Source: Rhodanobacter soli
GTDB taxonomy: Bacteria; Pseudomonadota; Gammaproteobacteria; Xanthomonadales; Rhodanobacteraceae
Reading direction: 5' to 3'
Length of the DNA: 64,000 nucleotides
Assembly (NCBI RefSeq): GCF_040548735.1
Contig: NZ_JBEPSD010000001.1
Coordinates: 1,426,001-1,490,000, forward strand
Under the pieces are notes generated by a model that did not search any database, was not told the origin of the DNA, and worked only from the letters and a program-made list of their open reading frames with translations. Position numbers and translations under genes: made by a program. This document shows positions 20,165 through 29,005 of this stretch, piece by piece (the stretch's first letter is position 1; the number at the start of each line of letters is the position of its first letter).

Positions 20165-21190
20165 TCAGGCGGTACCGAACAGGCCTTGCGGATATTCCGG
20201 CTTCTGCTCGCGCGCCATCAGCGCCTTGAGCCCTTCCACGGGAGTGACCTCGCCGTGCAGCACGGCGCGCACGCCGGCACTGATCGGCAGGTCCAGGCCA
20301 TGCTTGTCGGCCAGCCGCGCCACCTCATCGGCGGTGAGGATGCTTTCCACCACCTGGCCGATCCGGCGCACCGCGTCGTCGATCGCCACACCCTGGCCCA
20401 GGGCGAGGCCGAGCCGGCGGTTGCGCGAAAGGTCGCCGGTGCAGGTGAGCACCAGGTCGCCGAGACCGGACAGGCCGATCAGCGTTTCCGGCCGCGCGCC
20501 CAGCGCCATGCCCAGGCGCAGCATCTCGTTCATGCCGCGGGTGATCAGGCCGGCGCGGGCGTTCAAGCCCAGTTGCATGCCGTCGGCGATGCCGGTGGCA
20601 ACCGCCAGCACGTTCTTCATCGCGCCACCGAGTTCGGCGCCGAGCACGTCGCCGCCGGAATACGCGCGCAGGTTCGGCGCGTGCAGCAGCGTGGCCAGCT
20701 GTTGCGCGAATGCCGCGTCGTCCGAGTGCACGGTGACCGCGCTGGGCAGGCCGGCAGCGACTTCCTTGGCGAACGACGGGCCGGTGACCACCGCCGCGGG
20801 GTGACCGGGCAGCCGTTCGGCCACCAGTTCGTGCAGGAAGCGGCCGGTGCCCGGCTCGAAGCCCTTGGTCGCCCAGGCGATTGCGGTATCCGCGTCGAGC
20901 AGCGGCGCCAGCTCGGCCAGCATCGCGGCGAACGCGTGACTGGGCACCACGATCAGCACGATGCCGGCACCATGCACGGCGCGGGCCAGGTCGCTTTCGC
21001 AGATCAGCTCCGCGGGCAGCTCGATATCGGGCAGGTAGCGCTGGTTGCAGCGGCTCGCCGCCAGCGCCGCCAACGCTTTGCGGTCGCGCCCCCACAACGT
21101 GGTCGGCACGCCGTTGCGCGCGCTCAACGCCGCCAGCGCCGTGCCCCAGGAGCCGGCCCCGAGGACGGTCAGCTTCGGGTTTTCAGCCAT
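20165..21190 (-). CDS. gpsA: Glycerol-3-phosphate dehydrogenase [NAD(P)+]
   Basis: 341 residues; reduces dihydroxyacetone phosphate to sn-glycerol-3-phosphate for phospholipid synthesis, feeding PlsB (54161 here). Rossmann motif [15 protein letters not shown] is at the N-terminus, the catalytic Lys is in [13 protein letters not shown] and [21 protein letters not shown] is diagnostic. ATG 21190 (MAENPK) is used, though a GTG at 21196 is equally close to secB and neither has a strong ribosome site. It follows secB by about 9 nt, the conserved secB-gpsA order. Confidence 0.96.
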   Translation of the reverse strand: MAENPKLTVLGAGSWGTALAALSARNGVPTTLWGRDRKALAALAASRCNQRYLPDIELPAELICESDLARAVHGAGIVLIVVPSHAFAAMLAELAPLLDADTAIAWATKGFEPGTGRFLHELVAERLPGHPAAVVTGPSFAKEVAAGLPSAVTVHSDDAAFAQQLATLLHAPNLRAYSGGDVLGAELGGAMKNVLAVATGIADGMQLGLNARAGLITRGMNEMLRLGMALGARPETLIGLSGLGDLVLTCTGDLSRNRRLGLALGQGVAIDDAVRRIGQVVESILTADEVARLADKHGLDLPISAGVRAVLHGEVTPVEGLKALMAREQKPEYPQGLFGTA

Positions 21191-21199
21191 GGACACGGC

Positions 21200-21703
21200 T
21201 CAGCTGTTGAGCGTGGCCGGGGCGTCGTCGCCACCCATCGCGCGGCGCTGCTGCTCGGCGAACAGCGCGTCGAAGTTGATCGGCTGCAGCAGGAACGGCG
21301 GGAAGCCGCCTTCCAGCACCAGCGAGGAGATCACCTGGCGGGCATACGGGAACAGCAGGTTCGGGCAATAGCTGCCGATGATCCCGGCGTGGTCCATCTC
21401 GTTGAAACCGGCGATGCCGAACAGGCCGGCCTGCTCCACTTCCGCCAGGTAGGCGGTGCGCTGGCCGATCGTGCAGGTGAGGGTGAGGCTGAGCACCACT
21501 TCGTACAGGTTGTTGCCGAGGTCGGAGGCCTTCTGGCCCAGGTTCAGCTGCACCTGCGGCTGGTCCTTCTCGTCGATCTCCTGAAAGATCTGCGGCGCAT
21601 TCGGCGCCTCGAAGGACACGTCCTTCACGTAGATCTTCTGCATCACCAGCTGCGGCTGACTGGCCTGGCCGTTGGCCTGGTCGTTGGTGATCTCTTGTGC
21701 CAT
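21200..21703 (-). CDS. secB: Protein-export chaperone SecB
   Basis: 167-residue tetrameric chaperone that keeps preproteins unfolded and hands them to SecA. The family core is clear: YVKDVSFEAPNAP, QIFQE, TIGQRTAYLAEVEQAGLFGI, the SecA-contact acidic region, YCPNLLFPYARQ and GGFPPFLLQPINFDALF. ATG 21703 follows GAGGAACTCCCG. It is upstream of gpsA on the same strand and divergent from rpmB. Confidence 0.97.
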   Translation of the reverse strand: MAQEITNDQANGQASQPQLVMQKIYVKDVSFEAPNAPQIFQEIDEKDQPQVQLNLGQKASDLGNNLYEVVLSLTLTCTIGQRTAYLAEVEQAGLFGIAGFNEMDHAGIIGSYCPNLLFPYARQVISSLVLEGGFPPFLLQPINFDALFAEQQRRAMGGDDAPATLNS

Positions 21704-21806
21704 CGGGAGTTCCTCGGGTCTGGGTCGTGTGTATAAAAAGAGGACGATTGTTCCATACATCCCCGCGGCGCGCACGCCGAAAGACAGCCACGGAACCCGG
21801 GAAGAT

Positions 21807-21836
21807 TGCGCATAGCCTTGTTTTTCTGCGAGAATA
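21807..21836 (+). promoter_or_regulatory. Likely sigma-70 promoter of rpmB-rpmG
   Basis: TTGCGC (21807-21812), an 18-nt spacer and GAGAAT (21831-21836) stand in the secB/rpmB divergent region, about 155 nt before the L28 start. The T-run between the boxes is unusual for this GC-rich DNA. Box match is only fair. Confidence 0.4.
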
Positions 21837-21998
21837 CGCGGCTCGCCTCTGTCGACCCGGTGCTTCCGGGCGGTCCGCCACGCGGTACGGACCTCACGAC
21901 CATGCGTTGCGACAACTCCAGCATCGCGTGGCGCATGGCGCCGCTGGGCCGATCTCACCCTGGCCAACGGGTGTCAATCAAGAATTACGGAGGTCGTC

Positions 21999-22235
21999 AT
22001 GGCCCGTGTATGTCAAGTCACCGGTAAGGGTGTGCAGAGCGGCAACAACGTCTCGCACGCCAACAACCGTACCCGTCGCCGCTGGTTGCCGAACCTGCAT
22101 GAGCGTCGTTTCTGGGTTCCCAGCGAGAATCGCTGGATCAAGCTGCGCGTTTCCAACAACGCCCTGCGCACGATCGACAAGAATGGCATCGAGGCCGTGA
22201 TTGCCGAGATGCGCGCCCGCGGCGACAAGGTCTGA
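21999..22235 (+). CDS. rpmB: 50S ribosomal protein L28
   Basis: 78 residues, full length. [29 protein letters not shown] is the standard start ([20 protein letters not shown] over the first 20 residues), followed by the basic [20 protein letters not shown] and C-terminal RARGDKV. Strong ribosome site TACGGAGG before ATG 21999. Co-transcribed with rpmG, 10 nt downstream. Confidence 0.98.
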   Translation: MARVCQVTGKGVQSGNNVSHANNRTRRRWLPNLHERRFWVPSENRWIKLRVSNNALRTIDKNGIEAVIAEMRARGDKV

Positions 22236-22245
22236 GGATTGAGCC

Positions 22246-22413
22246 ATGGCTAACAAATCGCAAGACAAGATCCGCATGATCTCCTCGGCCGGCACCGGCC
22301 ACTTCTACACCACGCAGAAGAACAAGAAGAACACGCCGGAAAAGTTCGAGTTCAAGAAGTACGACCCGGTCGTGCGCAAGCACGTGATCTACAAGGAAGG
22401 CAAGATCAAGTGA
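22246..22413 (+). CDS. rpmG: 50S ribosomal protein L33
   Basis: 55 residues, the usual L33 length. The sequence starts [20 protein letters not shown] and continues with [20 protein letters not shown], then [14 protein letters not shown]. There are no zinc cysteines, so it is the Cys-minus form. ATG 22246 follows TGAGGATTGAGCC, and it sits 10 nt after rpmB in the conserved rpmB-rpmG operon. Its TGA stop is the first base triplet of a long hairpin. Confidence 0.97.
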   Translation: MANKSQDKIRMISSAGTGHFYTTQKNKKNTPEKFEFKKYDPVVRKHVIYKEGKIK

Positions 22414-22455
22414 CCAAATGGCCCACGCGCGCAGCGCGTGGCTAGCCATTTGGTC
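22411..22455. repeat. Long palindrome beginning at the rpmG stop codon
   Basis: TGACCAAATGGC (22411-22422) pairs with GCCATTTGGTCA (22444-22455), with an inner CCACGCGC/GCGCGTGG stem. This makes about 20 bp of near-continuous pairing that includes the stop codon. It has no T-run, so it is more like a 3'-end protecting or REP-type structure than a terminator. Confidence 0.65.
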
Positions 22456-22504
22456 ATCCCTGCGAAGGCAGGGATCGCTCTTGCTCTTGCTCTTGCTTTG
22501 CTTG
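22456..22504. repeat. REP-like hairpin and CTCTTG tandem repeat
   Basis: ATCCCTGC-GAAG-GCAGGGAT (22457-22476) matches the style of dispersed palindromes common in Xanthomonadales intergenic DNA. It is followed directly by a short hexamer-type repeat (GCTCTTGCTCTTGCTCTTGC) that looks like slippage. Confidence 0.5.
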
Positions 22505-22541
22505 CCACTGCATCCGCAACAGCGATCTTGATTCCTCCAGG

Positions 22542-22571
22542 AAAACCCGCCGCCCGGCGGGTTTTCTTTTG
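22542..22571 (+). terminator. Intrinsic terminator downstream of rpmG
   Basis: AAAACCCGCC (22542-22551), loop GCCC, GGCGGGTTTT (22556-22565), then CTTTT. It lies 130 nt after the rpmG stop, ahead of the DUF4166 gene. Confidence 0.85.
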
Positions 22572-22603
22572 CCCGAAGCCTGTCTATCCCGCATCATCCC
22601 CGG

Positions 22604-23155
22604 ATGACCTCCCTCGCCCTGTTCCCCACCCTGCTCGGCGACGACGCCTGGCGCTCATTGCCCGCCGTCGTACGGGCGATGCACGGAGCCGCACCGATGC
22701 TGCGCGCGAACGGCACGGCCGACGTCGCCGGCGCCAGCCATTTCCCCGCACGCTGCCTGCGCCGCCTGCTCGGCCTGCCTGCGCCGGCTCCGCGGCAGGC
22801 ATTGGCCTTGACGATCGAACGCAACGGCACATGCGAGGTGTGGACCCGCCGCTTCACCGGCCGACGCATGCAATCCGTGCTCGATCGCCGCGCTGGCTCA
22901 CCCTTGCTGTACGAACGGCTGGGCGCCGCCACCCTGGGTTTCGCGCTGCGTCGCGACGGCGACACGATCGACTGGCAGCTGCGCAGCCTGCATGTGTTCG
23001 GCATGCCGATGCCGCGCGCCTTGCGCGGCCACGTGCTTTCGCGCAGCGGCATGCACGACGGCCGCTACCATTTCAGCGTCGATGTGCGCCTGCCCGTGCT
23101 GGGGCAATTGATCGCCTACGAAGGCTGGCTGGAGCCATTGCCCGATGAGCAGTGA
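22604..23155 (+). CDS. DUF4166 domain protein
   Basis: 183 residues, soluble. Features recall DUF4166: HGAAPMLRANGTADVAGASHF near the N-terminus, ERNGTCEVWTRRFTGRRMQSVL in the middle, and a C-terminal DGRYHFSVDVRLPVLGQLIAYEGWL. In many bacteria this domain is fused to a saccharopine-dehydrogenase-like Rossmann domain; here that partner is a separate convergent gene (23551-24663), which supports the call. Its end overlaps the start of the DCC protein gene by 11 nt. Molecular function is unknown. Confidence 0.7.
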   Translation: MTSLALFPTLLGDDAWRSLPAVVRAMHGAAPMLRANGTADVAGASHFPARCLRRLLGLPAPAPRQALALTIERNGTCEVWTRRFTGRRMQSVLDRRAGSPLLYERLGAATLGFALRRDGDTIDWQLRSLHVFGMPMPRALRGHVLSRSGMHDGRYHFSVDVRLPVLGQLIAYEGWLEPLPDEQ

Positions 23156-23561
23156 ATACCCATCGCCGGTGATCGTGTTCGACGGCGTCTGCCTGTTGTG
23201 CAGCCGCTGGGTGCGTTTCCTGCTGGAACACGATCGCGCAGCGCGCTACCACTTTGCCTCGATGCAATCCGACAGCGGCCGCGCCTTGCTGCTCGCGCAC
23301 GGCCTGGATCCGGAGTCGCCGCTGTCCTTCCTGCTGGTGGAAGGCGGCCGCGGTTACACCGACAGCGACGCGATCGCCCAGGTGCTGCACGGCCTGGGCG
23401 CGCGCCGCTGGCGCTGGCTGGGCCGCGCGATGCGGCTGGTGCCGCGCTGGCTGCGCGACCCGACGTACCGCTTCGTCGCCCGCCATCGCTACCGCATCTT
23501 CGGACAAAGCCGCGCCTGTTTCCTGCCCGCGCCGGAGCAGCGCGCACGCTTCATGCCGTAA
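23145..23561 (+). CDS. DCC family thiol-disulfide oxidoreductase-like protein (DUF393)
   Basis: 138 residues. The DxxCxxC signature is FDGVCLLCSRWVRFL at about residues 11-25, followed by a thioredoxin-like layout with FLLVEGGRGYTDSDAIAQVL and a basic C-terminus. The DCC family is predicted to do thiol-disulfide chemistry, though substrates are mostly unknown. ATG 23145 lies inside the end of the DUF4166 gene, so the two are translationally coupled. It converges on the minus-strand dehydrogenase-like gene, the 3' ends overlapping by 11 nt. Confidence 0.87.
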   Translation: MSSEYPSPVIVFDGVCLLCSRWVRFLLEHDRAARYHFASMQSDSGRALLLAHGLDPESPLSFLLVEGGRGYTDSDAIAQVLHGLGARRWRWLGRAMRLVPRWLRDPTYRFVARHRYRIFGQSRACFLPAPEQRARFMP

Positions 23562-24663
23562 GCACCTCCAGCTGCGTGTCGACCGCGTAACCATCGAGCG
23601 CAGCCAGGGCCTCGTCCAGCGTGAACAGGCCCATGCACGGCATCGCGCCTCGCGGGGACAACGCGCCATCGGCAAGCTTGCGCGCCAGCACCACCGCCGG
23701 CGTGGCGGGAATCCGCGGGCCATCGCCCGCCGCCGCACTCAGCGACCAGCGCAATCGCAGCGGCTTGCCTTGGCTATCGCGGCCGGCCAGCTCCACCACC
23801 ATGCCGCCCACGTCGCTGCCGGCGCCGAGGAACCACTCGCTGATCCGGCGCAGCCTCGGTGCATGCCGCGCCAGGTCGCGGATTACGCCCAGCCGCACCA
23901 GCCATGCCGCGGCCAGCGTGCCGAAGTGCAAGCGGCGCAGTTCCAGTCCGGCGCGGAACGCCACCCCGCGCACGCCGGGATAGCGCAGCGGGAACAATTC
24001 CAGATCCGGCACGTCGCACAGGCCGACCCAGCGCCGGCCGAAAGGAAACGTCTGTCGACGCGTCGACATCCAGCCATGACCACGCTGCCAGCGGCCGTCG
24101 CGCCACAGCCGCAGCGGGCGACCGCAATAGCCGAGGATCGCCGCCACCGTGGCATCGCCGCGCGGCGTGCGATTGCCCGGACTGATGGCGTGCTCGATGG
24201 TTTCCAGCGCGCGGAACCGCGACAGCAAGGCATCCACCACCGCACTGCCGAGCGCCGGCACCGTGGATGCACCGCTGACCAGCAGGCGGCCGGCCGCTTT
24301 CGCTTGGCCGTCCAGACGTCCGATGCCGCTGACGAAATCACGGCCGTCGGCGAGATCGACATAGTCGCTGCCGCAGGCAAGGCAGGCCTCGGCCACCCGA
24401 TAGTCCTGCGCCTGGAACGGACCGGCGGCGTGGATCACCAGTTGCGGCCGCAGCGCTGCCAACGCTTCGGCCAGTCCGCCCGCCACCACGTCGAGTGCGG
24501 CCAGCTGCACCGACGGATCACCCAGGCTTTCCCGCAGCGCAGTCAGGCTGCCCAACTGCCGGCCGGCAAGCGTCAGGCGAAAACGCGGATCGCCGGCCAG
24601 CTGGCGAGCAATGCGCGAACCGAATACGCCGCTGGCACCGATCAGCAATACGCGCAGGCTCAT
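23551..24663 (-). CDS. Saccharopine dehydrogenase-like NAD(P)-binding protein
   Basis: 370 residues. The N-terminal Rossmann motif VLLIGASGVFGSRIARQLAG is at about 5-24, followed by VIHAAGPFQAQDYRVAEACLACGSDYVDL, the family's substrate-side loop. It resembles the trans-acting enoyl reductase/saccharopine-dehydrogenase-like group, not true lysine-pathway enzymes. ATG 24663 (MSLRVLL) is chosen; the frame is open 15 codons more, through the neighbouring terminator. The end overlaps the DCC gene tail to tail. The DUF4166 partner lies just beyond, so the three genes probably act on one unknown substrate. Confidence 0.8.
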   Translation of the reverse strand: MSLRVLLIGASGVFGSRIARQLAGDPRFRLTLAGRQLGSLTALRESLGDPSVQLAALDVVAGGLAEALAALRPQLVIHAAGPFQAQDYRVAEACLACGSDYVDLADGRDFVSGIGRLDGQAKAAGRLLVSGASTVPALGSAVVDALLSRFRALETIEHAISPGNRTPRGDATVAAILGYCGRPLRLWRDGRWQRGHGWMSTRRQTFPFGRRWVGLCDVPDLELFPLRYPGVRGVAFRAGLELRRLHFGTLAAAWLVRLGVIRDLARHAPRLRRISEWFLGAGSDVGGMVVELAGRDSQGKPLRLRWSLSAAAGDGPRIPATPAVVLARKLADGALSPRGAMPCMGLFTLDEALAALDGYAVDTQLEVLTA

Positions 24664-24690
24664 CCACTTCCCCAGTGGTCCAACTCTCTC

Positions 24691-24720
24691 AAAAACAAAA
24701 CCCGCCATCGGGCGGGTTTT
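24691..24720 (-). terminator. Intrinsic terminator of the desaturase gene
   Basis: On the minus strand AAAACCCGCC, a 4-nt loop and GGCGGGTTTT are followed by GTTTTT. It lies 28 nt past the desaturase stop and just upstream of the next minus-strand start. Confidence 0.85.
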
Positions 24721-24747
24721 GCTGGTGCATGACTTATGCCGCGAGGG

Positions 24748-25941
24748 TCAGGCAGTCGCGACGCTGTAGCCCTTGAGCCGCTGCGCGAATTCCTGCAACG
24801 AGCGGATACCGCTCTCTTCGGCCTCATGGATCCACTGCTGCAGGCCCTTCAGCGCCTGCTCGGCGCCGCGCTGCTCCATCAGGGCCGCGAGGCGATTGCG
24901 GAAATCGCACACGGTCTTCAGGGTCGGCCGCCTGGCCAGCACCGCCTGCATGCGGTCGCGGCCTTCGTTGTCCAGCCAGCGGCCGCCGTCGGCCAGCGCC
25001 AGGCGCATGCGGCGGGGCATCGACTTGATGCTTTCGCCGGCGTGCTGTGCCTCGTCGCTGATGGTCGGCAGGATCACGCCACGGTAGTAGTCGGTCATCG
25101 CCTGGAAGCGGTGGGTGAGCACGGCCTTCAGCGTCTCCGCATCGGGCAGGCGCACGTTCGGGCGCACGTCGAGCGACGGCGCCACGCGCAGCACCTTGGC
25201 CAGGCCGACGGCGCGCAGGCCGCAGATCGCCGCCCAGCCGATGTCGAATTCCCACTTGCGCAGCGCGAACTTGGCCGAGCTGGGGAACGCGTGGTGATTG
25301 TTGTGCAGCTCTTCACCGCCGATCCAGAAACCCCACGGGATCAGGTTGCGCGCGGTGTCGGCGCTCTCGAAATTGCGGTAGCCAGCCCAGTGGCCGATGC
25401 CGTTGACGAAACCGGCAGCCCAGAACGGGATCCAGATCATCTGCACGGCCCACAGCGCGGCACCGATCACGCCGAACAGCGCGATGCTGATCAGCAGCAT
25501 CAGGGTCGGCCCCCAGTACGGATGCGCGCCATAAACCTTGTGCTCGACCCAGTCGTCCGGGGTGCCGCGGCCGTACTGCTCCATGTCCTGCTTCGACTCG
25601 CAGGCGTCGCGGTACAGCGAGACGCCGTCCCAGAACACCTTCTTGATGCCGTAGATCATCGGGCTGTGCGGATCTTCCTCGGTCTCGACCTTGGCGTGGT
25701 GCTTGCGATGCACCGCCACCCACTCGCGCGTGACCATGCCGGTGGTGAGCCAGCCCCAGAAACGGAAGAAGTGCGCCAGCACCGGGTGGAAATCCACGCC
25801 GCGATGGGTCTGGCTGCGGTGCAGATACAGGGTCACCGTGAAGATGGTGAGCTGGGTCATGACCAGCAGATACACCAGCATCTGGCCCCAGCTTGCGCCG
25901 GTGAGACCATCGTTGAGGAAATTGAGTACCGCGTTCAGCAT
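24748..25941 (-). CDS. Acyl-CoA / fatty acid desaturase (DesC/OLE1-like)
   Basis: 397-residue di-iron membrane enzyme that puts a double bond into acyl chains. The three histidine boxes are HRSQTH (41-46), HRKHH (78-82) and HNNHH (213-217), with hydrophobic hairpins between them. The C-terminal 150 residues are a charged cytosolic extension of no recognised domain. ATG 25941 (MLNAVLNF) is used; a GTG at 25950 would add three residues. It is monocistronic with its own terminator. A role in membrane fluidity is usual for the family. Confidence 0.92.
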   Translation of the reverse strand: MLNAVLNFLNDGLTGASWGQMLVYLLVMTQLTIFTVTLYLHRSQTHRGVDFHPVLAHFFRFWGWLTTGMVTREWVAVHRKHHAKVETEEDPHSPMIYGIKKVFWDGVSLYRDACESKQDMEQYGRGTPDDWVEHKVYGAHPYWGPTLMLLISIALFGVIGAALWAVQMIWIPFWAAGFVNGIGHWAGYRNFESADTARNLIPWGFWIGGEELHNNHHAFPSSAKFALRKWEFDIGWAAICGLRAVGLAKVLRVAPSLDVRPNVRLPDAETLKAVLTHRFQAMTDYYRGVILPTISDEAQHAGESIKSMPRRMRLALADGGRWLDNEGRDRMQAVLARRPTLKTVCDFRNRLAALMEQRGAEQALKGLQQWIHEAEESGIRSLQEFAQRLKGYSVATA

Positions 25942-26115
25942 GGATAGCACCGGGTGAGGGATAAATCAGTCTAAATCAGGGGTTTCCGTACCCGCCAGCA
26001 TGGTGTTGACCACGAATCATAGCAGTCGGTCAAGAGTGGGGCGCTAAGGTGACGTTATTCGCGTCCGCGGCCGGCGCCTGTTGTTTAACCATGGGGGCGC
26101 CGTGACAATCACGCA

Positions 26116-26880
26116 ATGACTCCGAATGCTCCCGATTCACCCAGGACTATCTTGCAACTGGACCGGCTCAGCCGCCGCCGCGCCGGCCGCACTGCGGTAC
26201 AGGACCTGAGCCTGAGCCTGCAAAGCGGCCAGGTGATGGGCTTGCTGGGCGTGAACGGCGCCGGCAAGTCGACCACCTTGTCGATGATCGCCGGCGCGCT
26301 GCGCCCCGACAGCGGCGGCATCGAGCTGAACGGCGAGGATTTCCTGGAACACCCCGAACTGGCCCGCACGCAGATCGGCTGGCTGCCGGAACGCGCGCCG
26401 GTGTGGGCCGAGCTCAGCGTCGAGGAGCATCTCGACGCGCATGGCCGCCTGCGCGGGCTGGCCGGCGCCGCACTGCGCCAGGCGCGCACCGCCATCGTCG
26501 AGCGGCTGGAGCTGCAGCCGCTGGCCCGGCGCCTGGCCGGCGTGCTGTCGCAAGGCCAGCGCCAGCGGCTGGGCCTGGCCTGCGCGCTGCTGCATCGTCC
26601 CGCCCTGCTGGTGCTGGACGAGCCGGCCAACGCGCTCGATCCGGTACAAGTCGCCGCGCTGCGCGAGTTGATCCGCGAGCAGGCCGCTGGCGGCACCGCG
26701 GTGATCCTGTCCACCCACCTGCTCGCCGAGGTGACCGCGGTCTGCGATCGCGTGGCGATCCTGCACGAAGGCACCCTGCGTCACGATGGCGCGGTGCACG
26801 CCGACGACCATGCCGCGCTGGAGAAAACCTTTTTCGGGATCGCGATGAACGGCAGCACCGAATCGGCGCGCGCCGCATGA
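26116..26880 (+). CDS. ABC transporter ATP-binding protein (GldA-like)
   Basis: 254 residues. Walker A LLGVNGAGKST is at about 43-53, the signature LSQGQRQRL is near 139 and Walker B LLVLDEPANALD with catalytic Glu near 155-166. It belongs to the ABC-2 export class. The stop overlaps the permease start as ATGA. Downstream genes make an ABC-2 permease, a GldG-like auxiliary protein and a DUF4340 protein, so this is the motor of a Gld-type complex. Its cargo is unknown, and no gliding genes are present here. Confidence 0.9.
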   Translation: MTPNAPDSPRTILQLDRLSRRRAGRTAVQDLSLSLQSGQVMGLLGVNGAGKSTTLSMIAGALRPDSGGIELNGEDFLEHPELARTQIGWLPERAPVWAELSVEEHLDAHGRLRGLAGAALRQARTAIVERLELQPLARRLAGVLSQGQRQRLGLACALLHRPALLVLDEPANALDPVQVAALRELIREQAAGGTAVILSTHLLAEVTAVCDRVAILHEGTLRHDGAVHADDHAALEKTFFGIAMNGSTESARAA

Positions 26881-27647
26881 GCCGCGCTTTCATGAGCACC
26901 GTCGCCGTGACGCGACTGGAATGGCGCCGGCTGCTGGTACGCCCGCTAGCCTGGGTACTGGCGGCGCTGACCCTGGCCTGGCTGGCATGGAACTTCACCC
27001 TGCTGCTGGGCGGTTTCCTGGCCGGGCAGATCCAGCGCGCCGCGTTGCCGGACGGGCCCGGCTTCATCGACCTGGTCGGCGTGCCCTTGCTGGGCCAGCT
27101 CGCCCAACTGGCGTTCCTGGTGGTGCCGCTGCTGTGCATGTCGGTGATCGCCGGCGAACGCCGCAACGGCACCCTGCCGCTGCTGTTCGCCGCCGGCGTG
27201 CCGGCCTCGCGCATCGTGCTGGGCAAGTACGTGGCCGTGCTGGGCTGGCTGCTGCTGTGGCTGGCGCTGACCCTGGCGATGCCGCTGGCGCTGATGCACG
27301 CCACGCACTTCGACTGGGGCAAGCTGGCCGCCGCCACGCTGGGCCTGGCACTGATGCTGGCCGCGCTGGCCGCGATCGGCGTGGCCTGTTCGAGCTTCGC
27401 CTCGCACCCGGCGCTCGCCGCCGCCGCCGCACTGGTGATCGCGCTGGCGCTGTGGAGCGTGAACCTGGGCGCGCAGATGGCCGGCATCAACGGCGGCGCG
27501 ATCAACTGGCTGGCGATGAGCACGCACCTGCAGCCGTTGCTGCGCGGACTGGTCTCCAGCACCGACATCGTGTGGTTCGCGTTGCTGATCGCACTGGCGC
27601 TGGCGCTGGCCACGCGCCGGCTGAACGCCGACAGGGAGCGCGGCTGA
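26877..27647 (+). CDS. ABC-2 type permease (GldF-like)
   Basis: 256 residues with six hydrophobic helices: LAWVLAALTLAWLAWNFTLL, QLAFLVVPLLCMSVIAGE, VAVLGWLLLWLALTLAMPLA, LGLALMLAALAAIGVACSSF, LAAAAALVIALALWSVNLG and WFALLIALALALA. The ER-G-TLPLLFAAGVP segment after helix 2 is the cytosolic coupling loop of ABC-2 permeases. ATG 26877 overlaps the ATPase stop, and the next gene overlaps as TGATG. This is tight coupling typical of complex subunits. Confidence 0.88.
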   Translation: MSRAFMSTVAVTRLEWRRLLVRPLAWVLAALTLAWLAWNFTLLLGGFLAGQIQRAALPDGPGFIDLVGVPLLGQLAQLAFLVVPLLCMSVIAGERRNGTLPLLFAAGVPASRIVLGKYVAVLGWLLLWLALTLAMPLALMHATHFDWGKLAAATLGLALMLAALAAIGVACSSFASHPALAAAAALVIALALWSVNLGAQMAGINGGAINWLAMSTHLQPLLRGLVSSTDIVWFALLIALALALATRRLNADRERG

Positions 27648-29002
27648 TGCGCCACCTATTCAGACGTCTGGATGGCTGGCTGTTCGCGCTGCTGCTGATA
27701 CTGGCGGCCGCAGCTATCGGCTACCTCAGCACGCGCTACGCGCACCAGGCCGACTGGACCGCGAATGGCCGCACCAGCCTGTCGGCGGAAAGCCGCGCGG
27801 TGCTGGCCAGGTTCGACGGCCCGGTGGAAATCGTCAGCTATGCGAACCCGCAGGGCGACCTGCGCCAGACCGTGGCCGGGTTCCTGCAGCGCTACCAGGC
27901 GGTGAAGCCCGACCTCAGCCTGCGCTTCGTCGACCCGCAGCTGGACCCGGCCAAGATGCGCGAGCTGGGAATCACCGTCGATGGCGCGCTGATCCTGCAC
28001 TACAAGGATCGCGAGCAACGCCTGGACGAGTTGTCCGAACGCAGCCTCACCAATGCGCTGGAGCGCCTGCTGCGTGGCAGCGACCGCATCGTGGCCTTCG
28101 TCACCGGCGACGGCGAGCGCCGCGCCGACGGCCAGGCGAACGCCGACCTCGGTACCTTCATGGCACAGCTGGAAGCGCGCGGCATGCGTGCGGTGCCGTT
28201 GAACTTCGCGCAGGTGACGGCGGTGCCCGAGCACACCGATCTGCTGGTGCTGGCCAGTCCCAGCCTGACGCTGCCGCCGGGCGCGGTGCAGGCGCTGGTC
28301 GCCTACGTGCAGAATGGCGGCAACCTGCTGTGGCTGAGCGAACCGGCGAACGACGACCTCGGCCTCAAGCCGCTGGCCGACGCGCTCGGCGTGCGCGTGT
28401 TGCCCGGCGTGCTGGTCGACGGCTCCGGCGCGGCGCTGGGTTTGCACGACCCGCGCCTGATCGCGCTGGGCGACTACCCGCCGCAGGCGATCACCCGCGG
28501 CTTCACCCTGACCACGCTGTTTCCGCAGGTGTCCGCGCTGGCGCAGTCGACGCAGGGCGGCTGGGCGGTCAAACCGTTTCTGCGCTCCGGCGCGCAGAGC
28601 TGGACCGAGTTCCAGCCGATCGACAACGGCAAGCCCTCGGACATCCGCTTCGACGCCGACGCCGGCGAGTTGAAGGGGCCGCTGGACTTCGGCTTCGCGC
28701 TGAGCCGGCTGTCGCCCAGCCCGGACAAGAGCGAGCAGCGCGCGGTGGTGATCGGCGACGGCGATTTCCTGTCCAATACCTTCCTCGGCAACGGCGGCAA
28801 CCGCGCGCTGGGCGAGCGCGTGTTCGACTGGCTGCTCGGCGACGACAAGCTGGTCGAGCTGCCGCCACGCGGCGCGCCGGACCGGCTGCTGCAGATTTCG
28901 CAAACCGAACTGAACGCGCTGAGCTTCGGCTTCCTGGTCGCACTGCCCGTGCTGCTGCTGTTGATCGGCGGCCTGATCGCATGGCGCCGGCGGCGCCGCT
29001 GA
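27647..29002 (+). CDS. GldG-like ABC-associated membrane protein (Gldg domain)
   Basis: 451 residues. One N-terminal helix (LFALLLILAAAAIGYLSTRY), a large periplasmic body and one C-terminal helix (FLVALPVLLLLIGGLIAW) before a basic tail. The body carries the auxiliary-domain hallmarks FVTGDGERRADGQANAD, TDLLVLASPS, YVQNGGNLLWLSEP and VVIGDGDFLSNTFLGNGGNR. Family members pair with GldA/GldF-type transporters. The start overlaps the permease stop (TGATG), and the DUF4340 gene follows after 3 nt. Confidence 0.87.
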   Translation: MRHLFRRLDGWLFALLLILAAAAIGYLSTRYAHQADWTANGRTSLSAESRAVLARFDGPVEIVSYANPQGDLRQTVAGFLQRYQAVKPDLSLRFVDPQLDPAKMRELGITVDGALILHYKDREQRLDELSERSLTNALERLLRGSDRIVAFVTGDGERRADGQANADLGTFMAQLEARGMRAVPLNFAQVTAVPEHTDLLVLASPSLTLPPGAVQALVAYVQNGGNLLWLSEPANDDLGLKPLADALGVRVLPGVLVDGSGAALGLHDPRLIALGDYPPQAITRGFTLTTLFPQVSALAQSTQGGWAVKPFLRSGAQSWTEFQPIDNGKPSDIRFDADAGELKGPLDFGFALSRLSPSPDKSEQRAVVIGDGDFLSNTFLGNGGNRALGERVFDWLLGDDKLVELPPRGAPDRLLQISQTELNALSFGFLVALPVLLLLIGGLIAWRRRRR

Positions 29003-29005
29003 ACG

